Origin: Nissolia schottii
Lineage: Eukaryota > Streptophyta > Magnoliopsida > Fabales > Fabaceae
Reading direction: 5' to 3'
NCBI GenBank assembly: GCA_003254905.1
Contig: QANU01012846.1
Location: forward strand, 532,823-596,822
Length of the DNA: 64,000 nt
Positions 45,489 through 57,200 of this stretch are shown here, one piece after another (the first letter of the stretch is position 1; every line of letters starts with the position of its first letter). The translations under genes and the position numbers were made by a program. Under the pieces are notes generated by a model. The model was not told the origin of the DNA. It worked only from the letters and a program-made list of their open reading frames with translations, and ran no database searches.

Positions 45489-48400
45489 ATGAGGATAAAG
45501 CTGTGTTTTTGGTGGTGTGCATGGATTGTGCTATGTGGGTCTTGTGTGGTGGGGAGGTTCGTGGTGGAGAAGAACAATTTGAAAATCACTTCTCCGAAAT
45601 CACTGAGGGGTGTATATGAATGCGCAATCGGGAATTTCGGGGTCCCAAAGTATGGGGGAGCCATGATTGGCTCCGTGGTTTTCCCAAAGGTGAATCAGTA
45701 TGGATGCAGAAGCTTTGAAGGTGTTGACAGTTTGTTTAGTTCCAAGCCTGGAGGATTCCCCACCTTTGTTCTTGTTGATCGTGGAGGTGATTGATCTATT
45801 GTATACAATACACTTTACTCCTTTCACGACTCTTCAATTCTTTTTTTTTTTTTTTTAATCTATTGTGCATTGGAATTGCCTTGTTTTCTTTTATCCCCTT
45901 TATGGCATGGCATGGATAGTTAACTTTCTCAATCAACCAAATTGCTATTCTATGCTAATTTTAGAAATATTCTGGTTTGTTACTTGCTTGGTATAGTAGT
46001 TCCTCCCAAATATAATGTAACAAGTTCATTGGAACTTGCTGCTGCACAAGATTTTGTTAGAATTTTGGTACTTTCGTCTCATCACTAGATTCTATTGTGA
46101 TTACTGCACGATGTAATATCTTTGGTTTCCATTTTTGGTAGATTGTTACTTCACTTTAAAGGCTTGGAATGCACAGAATGGCGGAGCAGCAGCTATCCTC
46201 GTTGCAGATGACAGGGCAGAGCCATTGATTACCATGGACACCCCTGAAGAAGGGAATGCCGCAAATGACGATGACTACATTGAGAAGATCAGCATTCCTT
46301 CTGCCCTTATCAGTAAATCACTAGGGGATAGCATCAAGAGCGCTCTCGCTAATGGGGATATGGTTAATGTAAACCTTGATTGGAGGGAGGCACTTCCACA
46401 TCCTGATGATAGAGTTGAGTATGAGTTTTGGACAAACAGCAATGACGAGTGTGGCCCAAAGTGTGAGAGCCAAATTAGCTTCGTTACAAGTTTTAAAGGG
46501 GCAGCACAGTTACTTGAGCAGAAAGGGTTCACTCACTTTACCCCTCACTACATAACTTGGTACTGCCCAGAAGCATTTATCTTGAGCAAACAGTGCAAGT
46601 CTCAGTGCATAAACAATGGGAGGTACTGTGCACCAGATCCTGAGCAGGATTTCAGTAGAGGGTATGATGGCAGAGATGTTGTCATCCAAAACTTGCGCCA
46701 AGCTTGCTTCTTTAAAGCGGCGAATGAGAGCGGGAAGCCTTGGCAATGGTGGGACTATGTTACTGACTTCTCAATCCGCTGCCCAATGAGAGAGAATAGG
46801 TACAATGAAGAATGCTCAGATCAAGTTATCAAATCTCTTGGTAGGGTTGGACAATTCCAATGTTTGTTTCTTAGCCTAACATTTTTTCAATAGGAGGCTT
46901 TTTTATTTTTCTTTGGCGCATGATTTCGAGTGTCTGTCAAAACAGGTTATGATGTGAAGAAGATTAAAGATTGCGTTGGCGATCCTCACGCAGATGTTGA
47001 GAATCCTGTTCTTAAGGCCGAACAGGATGCACAGGTTGGTCTTCCAAAAGGAGGACATTCTTTATGGTGTATTGTTTTGGGGGCATGTTAGGCCATTCTA
47101 TTGTTTTATGAGTATATTGCAATTTGTTCCACTTGGGTTTCAGATTGGCAAAGGCTCTCGTGGTGATGTTACTATACTACCTACTCTTATTATAAACAAC
47201 AGACAGTATAGAGGTTTGAGACTAGACAACCTTTCTAGATATCTTGACAGCCTACTCTTGTTGTGTAACAATCTTTTTTGTGATTAATTTCTTCAAGGTA
47301 CTCTGTCAAGAGCAGCAGTACTCAAGGCAATCTGTTCGGCTTTCAAAGAGACCACTGAGCCATTAATCTGTTTGACTCCAGGTCCTTATTCCATTGCTTT
47401 CCCTCTTAATTTGTTCTCTTATTGCTGAACCTAGAAATCAAATGATTGATATGGGTTGCCTTTTACTACTCTTTGCAGACATGGAAACAAATGAGTGTCT
47501 GGTAAACAATGGCGGTTGTTGGAAGGACAAATCGGCCAACATTACCGCATGCAGGGTATTTGATTAACTGAGTCACAATATCTTAATTCGTATGGGGGTT
47601 ATGCTCTTCCTGGTTTTAATCATCTTCATGTTTATTTTTTCATTTTTTCAAGTATAGGACACTTTCCGAGGAAGAGTATGCGAATGCCCCATTGTACAAA
47701 ATGTGAAATTTGTTGGTGATGGATACACACACTGTGAAGGTAAATTAGCTTTCACAATTGAGATAAATTTCTTCATCTCCACGCTATAAATTTTTTTAAA
47801 ATGAAGTCATACATAAAATTAAACTTCATGTGCGTGAGAATTTCCTAACAGCTACAGGAGCCTTGAGGTGTGCAATCAACAATGGAGGTTGTTGGAAAGG
47901 AGCCCAAGCTGGCAGGGCTTACTCTGCTTGTATTGTTAAGTATTCCTCTGCATCCTCTTGCGCGTGCTCCTTTTATCTATTTTTATGTTAGATACTAATA
48001 ATCCACTCTTTCCTTGTTTGTTAATTGGTTATGCAGGATGACCACACAAAAGGGTGCAAGTGTCCACCTGGATTCCGGGGTGATGGAGTCAAGTCCTGTG
48101 AAGGTGTGCTTGCTGCCCTCAATTTGGTTGGCACAATTACTTCTCTTAGTGAATGGCTAATAAATCAGAGAGTTACTTCTCTTAGTGGACTTGTGCAGAA
48201 TGCTTGATTGAATGTGACCCTACACTAGTAACTAGTAAACTAGTAATAAGCAATGCTGGTGGGCTTCAGTACATTTTTCTCCTTGTGATGATGTTGCAGA
48301 TGTGGATGAGTGCAAAGAGAAATTGGCCTGCCAATGCCCAGAGTGCAAGTGCAAAAACACCTGGGGAAGTTATGAATGCAGCTGCAGTAGTGGTTTGTTC

Positions 48401-48856
48401 TACATTCGAGAAAATGACATGTGTATAGGTGAGGCTTCTTCTTTAGCTTTTCTAATAACCTATGCTGATGTTCCTTGCAGAGCTATTGGGATGAGACAAC
48501 TTCCATTAATTCTTGTCATGTCTTACAAAATGCAGGTAAATATACCGCTACAGTAGCCAGCGGGGGCTTTATTTGGATGGTTATTCTGATCATGGCTCTT
48601 GCTGGTGCCGGGGGATATGCATTTTACAAGTACAGAATCCAGGTATGACCCTTTGATTAAAAAATTTTACAAGTATGTTGATTTTTTTATAATTTTTTTT
48701 AAGATTCCCAGTTATTATGGATATATACAGTTTAGATATTGACACACTAAGAATAATTTGCTGCAGAGATATATGGATTCTGAGATAAGGGCAATTATGG
48801 CCCAATACATGCCCTTGGATAATCAACCGGAGATGTCTGATCAAAGTCACATCTGA
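45489..48856 (+). CDS. VSR: Vacuolar sorting receptor (BP-80 type)
   Basis: Type I membrane receptor that binds NPIR-type sorting signals of vacuolar proteins and carries them from the Golgi/ER towards prevacuolar compartments. Twelve exons encode 624 residues: 45489-45786, 46142-46840, 46946-47034, 47144-47213, 47298-47381, 47479-47555, 47658-47739, 47852-47934, 48037-48103, 48300-48428, 48536-48642, 48767-48856. Signal peptide first, then the protease-associated domain (about 50-165), the receptor-specific central region ([20 protein letters not shown]), three Cys-rich EGF-like repeats ([20 protein letters not shown]; a calcium-binding DVDEC...YECSC), one transmembrane helix (about 569-590) and a short tail with the YMPL sorting motif (609-612). 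All twelve exons join in phase with GT-AG introns. Confidence 0.96.
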
Positions 48857-50046
48857 AATATGTCCAAATCCTCAACGGCTGTTAAGTTATTAATACGGAG
48901 AAAAGCTATTTGACACGAGGCTCCAAGCCGCACCATCTACACATTCACTCCTTCTTGAGGAAGCCATGTCCTTTTCTCCTCTTTAGGTCCTTTGAAGTTG
49001 CACCATAATTCTAACCAACTGCGGACATTAGATTTGGTACGGAATATTGAGGCGTTTCTAAGCACAAGAAACTATCTTTTACGATGTTTTTCATTTATTT
49101 TTTAAAATTAATGACAGCTTGTAAATTTTCTTAATAACACACTTCGTGTTTCCTTCACGGACGTACTAAAGAAGTAATGGAGAACCTGAATCAAGAATTT
49201 GGAGACATGAGTGAACTACTGTTTTAGTCAGAGACAAAATTTTAGTTTATGGACAATTTTTTTTATAATTTTATAATCTAATTTAAAAAATATATACTTT
49301 TTGGTTAATGGGCATTTTGCATAAATTAGCCTTGTATTTTTAGATGAAAAGAGTGTTTTGGTTATTGTGCATTTTTCATAGTTTAGCCTTGTATTTTTGC
49401 TTATAACTTATAAAAGATGGTCATTGGTTCAAAAGGATTGTTTTCAACGAAAAAGAGAAGGTTGTATGCTATGGAAAGTGCATATTACCAAAAACTATTT
49501 TTTAGTAAAATTATAAGATTATCAGGAGAAAAACCCTAATCCTTATTTTTCCCTCTTTTCTCTCGTATTTTCTTTTGTTCTTTCTTTGTTTGTTTGTTTG
49601 TGGTAGAGAGGGGGATGTCATCATTGTTAAGTTTTTATTAAATAAAAGACTCAAATCTATTAGATCTTGAGCATAGATATCTGGATTTATCGTTTCTTAG
49701 AACGACTTATCTTGTGTTTTTATTTTTTCCCTTGTGGTTGTTTAGGTCCCCATCGTGGTTGTGTTGGTTTGTTTTGTGGTTGTTACTTTTGTAGGGTGTT
49801 ACAAATGACAAAGCTGATTGGATCTATGGGTAAAAAAGATATAATGCATTCTTCAAATTGCAGCGTTTTATATGTTGATCTCCGATGCGAAAGATACTTT
49901 GACATCTATAGACTTCGGCCAAGGAGCAAAGTTATAAACTGAGTTAGATTGGAATGCAAAGTGTTTTTGTTTCTTATATGCATGAGATCTGATGTTTTTT
50001 TTTTAACTTGTAAGTGTCGTTAGATTTCTCTATGAATAAAATTTTG

Positions 50047-50088
<42 letters not shown>

Positions 50089-51265
50089 TGGAGAATGTCC
50101 ATTAATAAAAAAAATTGTCTTTTAACGAAAAAGCCAAGAATATATAACCCATGAAAGATAATTATGGATCCAAAAAAATCAATTTCAAGTTTGGAGCTTA
50201 AATGCGCCTTAGAAGTTTAGGGCTTGATGCTCCTTGTGGCTTAGGGTGCACCATATTTGACTCCACCTTGACCTCAACCTGATATAACTCGTTCACCTTG
50301 AGTAACTAGTAAACTGACCAATTGCAACTCTCACCCTCCTCCTGCCCACCACCGCTGCCACTCCGCCTCTGTCCCATCCTTCATCACCGCTCCGGCCATC
50401 ATCCGTGAAAAGTGAACACCTTTGTAGCACCTTGTCGGAGTTCTGAGTCGTGGTGATGGAATCCATCACTGAGATAACCCAGAAATCTTAGAATCACATC
50501 ATGATTTGTAAAATCTAAACAACACGGGAGGGAGGAGGAAGGATATCAATCAAATTAAAGAAATTAAATGTTCCTTTCTTTACATTCATCCGTATCATCC
50601 TCACTCATTTCGCCTTTCATCTTTATCCATTGTTTTCTATCAAATACAACACTTTTTGGTGATCCCAAGGTTCCTATCGCACTGATTATCACACCCATTT
50701 CAATTATTCTCTCTTGTTCTTTCATGGGTTCTGCTCATGATCTTGGAATAAGGTTGTTCCATCAGTGATTTTAAAAAAATTTGTTTCTAAAGGTAAAAGA
50801 AAGTTTGACATCCAATTCAGAATGCAACAAAAAAATTCATAACAAAGATGAGAACACTAATAGATCCAATAAAAACCAATCAACAAAAAACTTAAAACGA
50901 AGATGTGAATTTTTTTAGATATTATCCAAAATCATTTTTGAGCAGAAATATAATATTATAACATTGCCCTCTCTAGATAAAATGGATTTCCTGGTTAACG
51001 TGAATTTTCACTGCTCATAGCATTGTATTCTTGATTTAAGAAACTTTCGTGGTCATATATTTGGGGTTAAAGAAGGGTATAGTTGCACTTGTTTGATTGA
51101 ATCAAAACTTGCACCCGCTACACTCAAATACTGAGAGATACAAGTTACTGTGTCTGCTTTATATTTGAAGAAGGCTAGCATTGGCATAGCATTTTGAAGT
51201 TACGTAAACAGAGAGAGAGTTTTAGATAGTTTGCATATTGTGGGGGCAAGAAAAGAGAAAGAAAA
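48857..51265. other. Intergenic, 2.4 kb
   Basis: No gene recognised. Begins with the receptor 3' flank. Two copies of a TTAGCCTTGTATTTTT phrase lie near 49328 and 49383. A (TA)n microsatellite lies at 50050-50086. On the minus strand near 50570-50720 a short frame reads EMGVIISAIGTLGSPK, which I could not assign. The right end is the promoter side of the remorin-family gene. Confidence 0.4.
50050..50086. repeat. (AT)n microsatellite
   Basis: About 18 uninterrupted AT dinucleotides. Confidence 0.95.
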
Positions 51266-51291
51266 CAGAGAGAGAGAGAGAGAGAGAGAGG
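51266..51291. repeat. (GA)n in remorin-family gene leader
   Basis: An uninterrupted AG run ending five bases before the predicted start codon. Such GA runs are common in plant leaders and can bind GAGA-binding (BPC) factors. Confidence 0.85.
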
Positions 51292-51295
51292 AAAC

Positions 51296-53128
51296 ATGCC
51301 GTCGATGCCGCTGCGCTCCAACCAACCAGCTTCTTCTTCTTCTTCTTCTTCTTCACCTTCATCATGTTATTCTTCTTCTACTTCTTTAGCAAGAACCTTC
51401 AGAAACTGGGACAGGGGAAGGAGAAGGAACATGGTTATGCAGCAGCCAGCAGCAGCAGAAGAAGCGTGGAGCATGAGTTCTCTGTTGACAGCGCTCCCTG
51501 AATCTCCCTCTCCCATTTGCAGCCACGCCTCCTCTGCCCGCACACCTCACTTTCTCTCCCAGCAAGACCATGACGCCACACAAGAATTCTCCTCTCCAAG
51601 AAACCAGGTTCGTCCCTCCCCTATTTTGGTTTTCTTGACCTTCTGATTCCTCGCCCCCTCACCTGTTCTGTTCTGCGGTTCTTGGAGACTAGTGAGTTCC
51701 GATTCCGTGCATGAGCTTCTCCAATTAATGGTTACGTGCCCGCCCGTGTTATATGAAGAATTGAATGCGACTCCTCGTTCGTTCGTTCATTCTAGCTATT
51801 TGTTTTCTGGCTTCTTTTCAGATTGCCGACACATATTCCATTAGTTTCTTGAATGAATGGTTTATTGGTATCATATATAGTGTTAGTACCCAATCTACTT
51901 TGGCCTAATTTGTGATAATCTGTACATCTCAGAGCTTTGGCATTGCCAACAATGAAAACAACAACAACAACAGCAACTGCTTCTCTGATATTGATGAATG
52001 GTTGGAACACGCCAATAGGTTCTTCAAACCCTCCAACTCTCATACCAACCACCTTTCAGGTTTAATTTCTCATCTCATGTCTAGCTCATTCATTCACTCA
52101 CTCACTCAATTCTGTTTATAAAATTCAATAAGTGCGAAATATATTTCGATCTATCTGATTCTGACGTCTTCATCAGAAACCGTGTCTTTGAGGCGAAATG
52201 CGAGCCCGGTTGAGGAGCAAGACCTGAGAATCTCAGCAGTATGCAGCACCTTCCTCACTGCTCCTGAACACGAACTTCACAACATAACATTGCCGTCAAT
52301 CAGAGAGGAGAGCCCCGTTTTCCAAGGCAGCCACGCCCGCCTTTCCTGCATGTATGGGCCTTCAAAATCAGGAAGCAACGAGCACAGAAGGCTGCTGCTG
52401 CTGAGCAGAACAAGACCTTATGGAGAATTCTTGAGTGACGCCGCGCGGAAGAAACATGAAGTCGAAAGGGACGCACGCAACAAGGCTATGCACGTTGAAA
52501 TCATGCACAGGTGAGTGAGAATAATGCAGCAGAAAACTCTTCAGAATGGACCTTTTGCCCGTGTGATTTGAGGTGAAATTGTTTGGACAGGATGAAGAGG
52601 AAGGAAGATGCCATTGATAACTGGGAATTGCAGCAAACTAGAAAAGCCATGAACGAGATGGATAAGATTCAGGTGTGTTGTGTAAGCTCATTTCGTCCAT
52701 GTCATTCACTTAGATGTAATGTGATTTTCCAACATGAGTTATAATAGGAAGGAACTAGTTAGGGTGCTTCTTAAGCACATGTATGATGATTTCTCGTGTA
52801 AAGCATCAACAATTTCTTTTACTCGTGAGAACTGATTAGATACCATGATGATCAAAAGGGCAAGGGTCACTTCTTGTTATTTTATTTCATTGATTAACGA
52901 AACATTTCATTGATTAACGAAACCATGTGGTTGCAGAACGAGCTGGAGAGAAAACAACTAAGGGCTTCAGCCAAAATACAAAAGAAAATATGCTCAATAA
53001 GGGAAAAGGCAGAGAAGCAGAAGCTGGGCTCGAGGCGATCAACAATGAAGAGACTTCAGCAGCTTCAAAAATCTGGGACCGACTCCCGTACAGAGAATTC
53101 TTGGGGCTCACGGTTACCTTTATGTTAA
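51296..53128 (+). CDS. Remorin-family protein
   Basis: Remorins are plant plasma-membrane nanodomain proteins implicated in symbiosis, immunity and plasmodesmata. Exons 51296-51607, 51933-52059, 52177-52510, 52591-52672 and 52937-53128 give 348 residues with matching phases. The N-terminal two thirds are disordered, with a Ser run (13-20), Ala/Gln and Asn runs, and a conserved-looking DIDEWLEHANRFF. The C-terminal third (about 232-330) is a charged coiled coil: ARKKHEVERDARNKA, KEDAIDNWELQQTRKA, ELERKQLRASAKIQKK, EKAEKQKL. Its layout fits the remorin C-terminal domain, probably a long-N-terminus group. The protein ends SRLPLC; a terminal Cys could allow acylation, but this is speculative. The exact remorin group was not determined. 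Confidence 0.8.
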
Positions 53129-53369
53129 GTCAATGCAACATTAACATGCACAAAACTTCGTTCCTACCTTCCAAGTAGAACTTTCATGCTCGCTGTGCTC
53201 TCACGAATCACTGTTGTATTCCTGGGAAGACTCCTTGTTACTTTTTAACAGCACGTTTGGATTGCTTTAATTTTACTATATTTGTTTTTGTCAAAAGTGG
53301 TCAGGAAGCTTTATTACTAGGTGTTTGGACTATAAAAATGCGTGGGAAAAAGAGCAATGAGACCCCTTA
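53129..53369. other. Remorin-family gene 3' flank
   Basis: Probable 3' UTR and spacer, no gene recognised. Confidence 0.35.
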
Positions 53370-54080
53370 AATTTTAGGGGAGTTGCAGATTACCCCCCCT
53401 AAACTTTGAATTCTCCAAATTCTCAAAATCACCAGGAGCGGAACCTCCCACCTGACGATCTCCCAGTTGTCATGTAAACTTCCCTGTAAGCACTGTTTCC
53501 GCGGTTCGCCATGATGTAATAATTCGACAGATTTGTGTACCAAAACTCCGTCATTTTCGTGAAACAGCACAAAATTCCAGAACCACACGGTGCATTTCCT
53601 AATTCATCCAAATCCATGAAATTCAATGATTCGTGATTCATAAGAGACCTCGATCTTCAATTGGAATCGAAGCCTTCGCCACGGGATAAATGGAACGCTA
53701 ATGACATTTTCTACGTAGTACAGGAGAGTGACAATGACATGGTAAACGCTAGTGAATTCACAATTGAAGACATTCTTGAGCATCATGGTGAGCACTGAGC
53801 AGGGAGGAGTACCTGGTGACATCCTTGCAAATAATCCAAAAGATTCTGACAATGTTGGTGCAAGAAGCTCGGCGTCATTCTGGTCGCACGGGAGGTGAGA
53901 AAGTAGAGGAGGACGCAAGACCAAGGGGAGGGTAGCAACAGGGAGGGAAGTAAGGGGTAGGGTAAGGTAAGGAGTTGGTGGTGTCGCCAAAGGACTAAGG
54001 TAAGTCATGGTGGAGGGTGCGAGATAGAAGTAGAGCAAAAGCAGATTAGTGTGGCTATTTGCAACTCTCCTCCAAAATAA
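53370..54080. mobile_element. Possible TIR element between remorin-family gene and NOT1
   Basis: The left end has TTTTAGGGGAGTTGCAGATTA near 53374-53392. The right end has, inverted, TTTTGGAGGAGAGTTGCAAATA near 54056-54078. About 0.7 kb separates them. The minus-strand open frame inside (53604-54038, 144 codons) has no domain I know. This is consistent with a non-autonomous DNA transposon, perhaps Mutator-like, but the target duplication was not resolved. Confidence 0.4.
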
Positions 54081-54298
54081 GTTAATCTAGCTGCACCCTA
54101 TGATTTATGATGCTAAAAGGCTAAGTAGTAACAAGTTAAAACACCAGAAAGTTGACAAGATTATCAAATCAAAATATTTACAATTAGGAATATACAAATA
54201 GTACACAAGATGTTGGATCAACAAGAGTTTAAAATGGTTAGTGTCATGAGGCAGTTAGTCTATACAGAACTAACTAAGCAGCAAAGCCTATGGGAAAG

Positions 54299-57200
54299 TC
54301 AAACCCCCCAACCGGAGAGCATACTATCATCCACTGGTTTTGGACCTCCGCAGGATCTTGAGACTGATTCAAAGAGTTTTTCAATCTCTTGTGCGCATCT
54401 TATGAAAGATCGGTTCCAGAAATTATACCTAGGGTTCTGTCAAGTGACCAAAAACCAAAACAAGATGCTGTTAGTTACAAGCCACTAATGCAGTGCTTAT
54501 TAAAACAATCATAGAAACAATGAAAGAATACCTTGATCAGCTCAATAAAAGTGATAAGCAGGCCCCAAGGATGAGGACGATTAACGATTAGGCGTTCTAA
54601 CAGGACTCTTGTAATTTGTTCTTGGATAATTTCCTGCCATGTCAAAACATAAACATCCGGTTAGATAACATGTGAATATATATATTTACATATATGCATG
54701 CTGTAACTCAATCAACAGACGCCAGAGCCACACTATAAAAGACAAAATTCCAAGTACAAGTTCATTTTTACTTTGAAATCAGGATTGAGCTAAACATAAA
54801 AATAAAAATTCATGCTAACCTGGTTTGATTCAGCAAACAAGAACAGAAGGATGAAGGAAAAGTAGTGAGTATGAGTATTTGGGTATCTAAGTTGATTGGC
54901 AACAGCATTTAGGAAAAGGTAGCGCCCTTCAGTGTCCAAGTCCGCAATTAGTGTCTGGAAAATATCCAAGGCAGCACCAACAGAAAATACAGCCAATGCT
55001 GATTGTGTAAGTGGAGTCCGTCCCTGAAGCTGCTGGATTGCCTGTAAATTCGTAGCCAAAACATAAGAATCATTATGAAATCACTCATGAAAGGAAGAAG
55101 CAAGGACGTAAAAAATCTTCAATAATTTAACCAGTCTCCATAGAACCACAACAATGATGCATTATCAATTTCAAGATTTCAATTACTAAACATGTGGAAT
55201 CCTCAATACTATATTGATGCTACACAATAAACAAAAGAATAGTCCTAGAAATAAATCTATCACACACAAGATAAACTTTGTCGGAGAATAAAGCATGGGC
55301 AACGAGATTAGAGAAACAACCGACGATGGCTAGCCGATCTTCTGGTTAACAACCCGAACAAGATAAAATGCAGAAGAATATTTCTGTTATAACGAAAATA
55401 AAAACTCACCTAAATAACCTTGGGTTAAATATATTTTCATGAATAATCATGTAACATTCAGTGTCTTACTAACACAACAGATCACTCCTTGCACATGCTA
55501 TCAATAAATAAATTCAGAAAACAACTATAAAGATGCATTATCTAGATCACTGGGACAATGTCTATAGACAGAAAATAGAAAAAGAAAAGAAGATATAAAT
55601 ATGTACAAGCCATGTTAATAAAATTATGTTCTTCATGGTACACAATTGACATCCTTTGAACAAAAAATTAGGTAGAGGGTCAAGATTCAAACTCCAATCT
55701 AGAGATTCGACCGTAGTTAATAAGGCAATTGCTGACTCATTAGTACAGAGGTAAATATAAACATGTAAGTTTCAAATTTACAATACCTGCATTCCAACAT
55801 ACGACACAAGTGAGTTGATCAATGGCACATTGTAGCGAGTCCCAGCAGAGGCAGCTTCATTGGGTGAGAGGAGCAGCTTGTCCTTCAGTTCAGACAAAAA
55901 TGGAGAACTTTGCTGCCTTGACTGCAGAAAATTTGAGTGAACAATTTTAAATAAAATATAAAAAAGTAGAAACATGAGTGTATGATAATTTTTTAACTAA
56001 CATATTTCAGTGTACTCAAAGAACTTGAAGGAAGAAAATCTCACCCATAAGCATTACATATTATAGGTAGTACTATCTGTAAAGGGAACAAATGCAATAC
56101 GCATGATTATTCTCCTAAATTATATGACGATAACAAACCTTGAGGTATTCATCCACATCAGCCTTCATCTGCTTTGCTTTAAGTGCTGCATCAACCTCAG
56201 AAAGAATGCGAGGCGATTGAGTTATCTCTGGAAGCAAATCAATCTGCATACAAGCACAAGGCAGGGAGGTCAACATAATGCTCCTTTTCGAAAAACCAGA
56301 GAGAGAATATATGAGATTCTAAAACCTTCAAGTTGGGAGTGGATGGATCTGGCAGCCTCATACTACGTGGAAAAGCACTTAAAACAATATTCCGCATCTG
56401 TATGCAACTTGGAGGAATAACATCACAAAAGGTAAAGTGATAGTCACATAGGAACTCGGGAAAATCATGAAGTAGCACCAACAGCACCCTAAGAGTGCCT
56501 TTATAGAGAAAACGGACCTGATCATAACAACAAAAAATAAAAAAATGTGCATATGTAAGAAGCACTATTAAGCTTAGGCCATATTGGAAACAAATAATTC
56601 ATGAAGAGAAACAGAAACAAACCGGATCTCCAAGTTCAGCATGCCTTAAAAAGGGCTCCATGAATTGGAACAGATCTACAAGCAACCTTTGAATGTAAGG
56701 CCAACCTTTTTGACCATTACCAGTTAGCATTTTTGGCATGAAGCTCCTATGACTTATCAACTCAAGCCAAGCAAAGCTGAAGAAGCATTTCAACAAAGCA
56801 ACCAATTAAATAATAAACATAGGGAAAATAATCATAATACAAAATTGAACAAAAAGAGGATAAACGATAAATGTATATGATAAAGAGTGATTTTTAGACT
56901 TTGCACAAACAACCGTTAAGTGACATTTAACAGTCAAACTCTTGGGTTGAATTCATTCTAGACAACAATCAACCTGAGAAAATTAAATGGGGTAATTGCT
57001 CCAAACACATATAAATGCCAAAATAAGGATAATTAACAGATAATTATCATTCCAATAAAATATTAACATGCAACACATACATCCATGTCATGTTCAATGA
57101 AGTTATAATATAAAGACAAACCCATTACTGAAACAAGTATTTTCATCACTGAACATGATAAATGTGAAAAGCAACCAAGTTCTGTTATGAATATTCTTAA

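Noticed and set aside
53604-54038. 144-codon minus-strand frame as a gene
   Set aside because: It lies within a probable TIR element, has no recognisable domain and lacks neighbouring exons.
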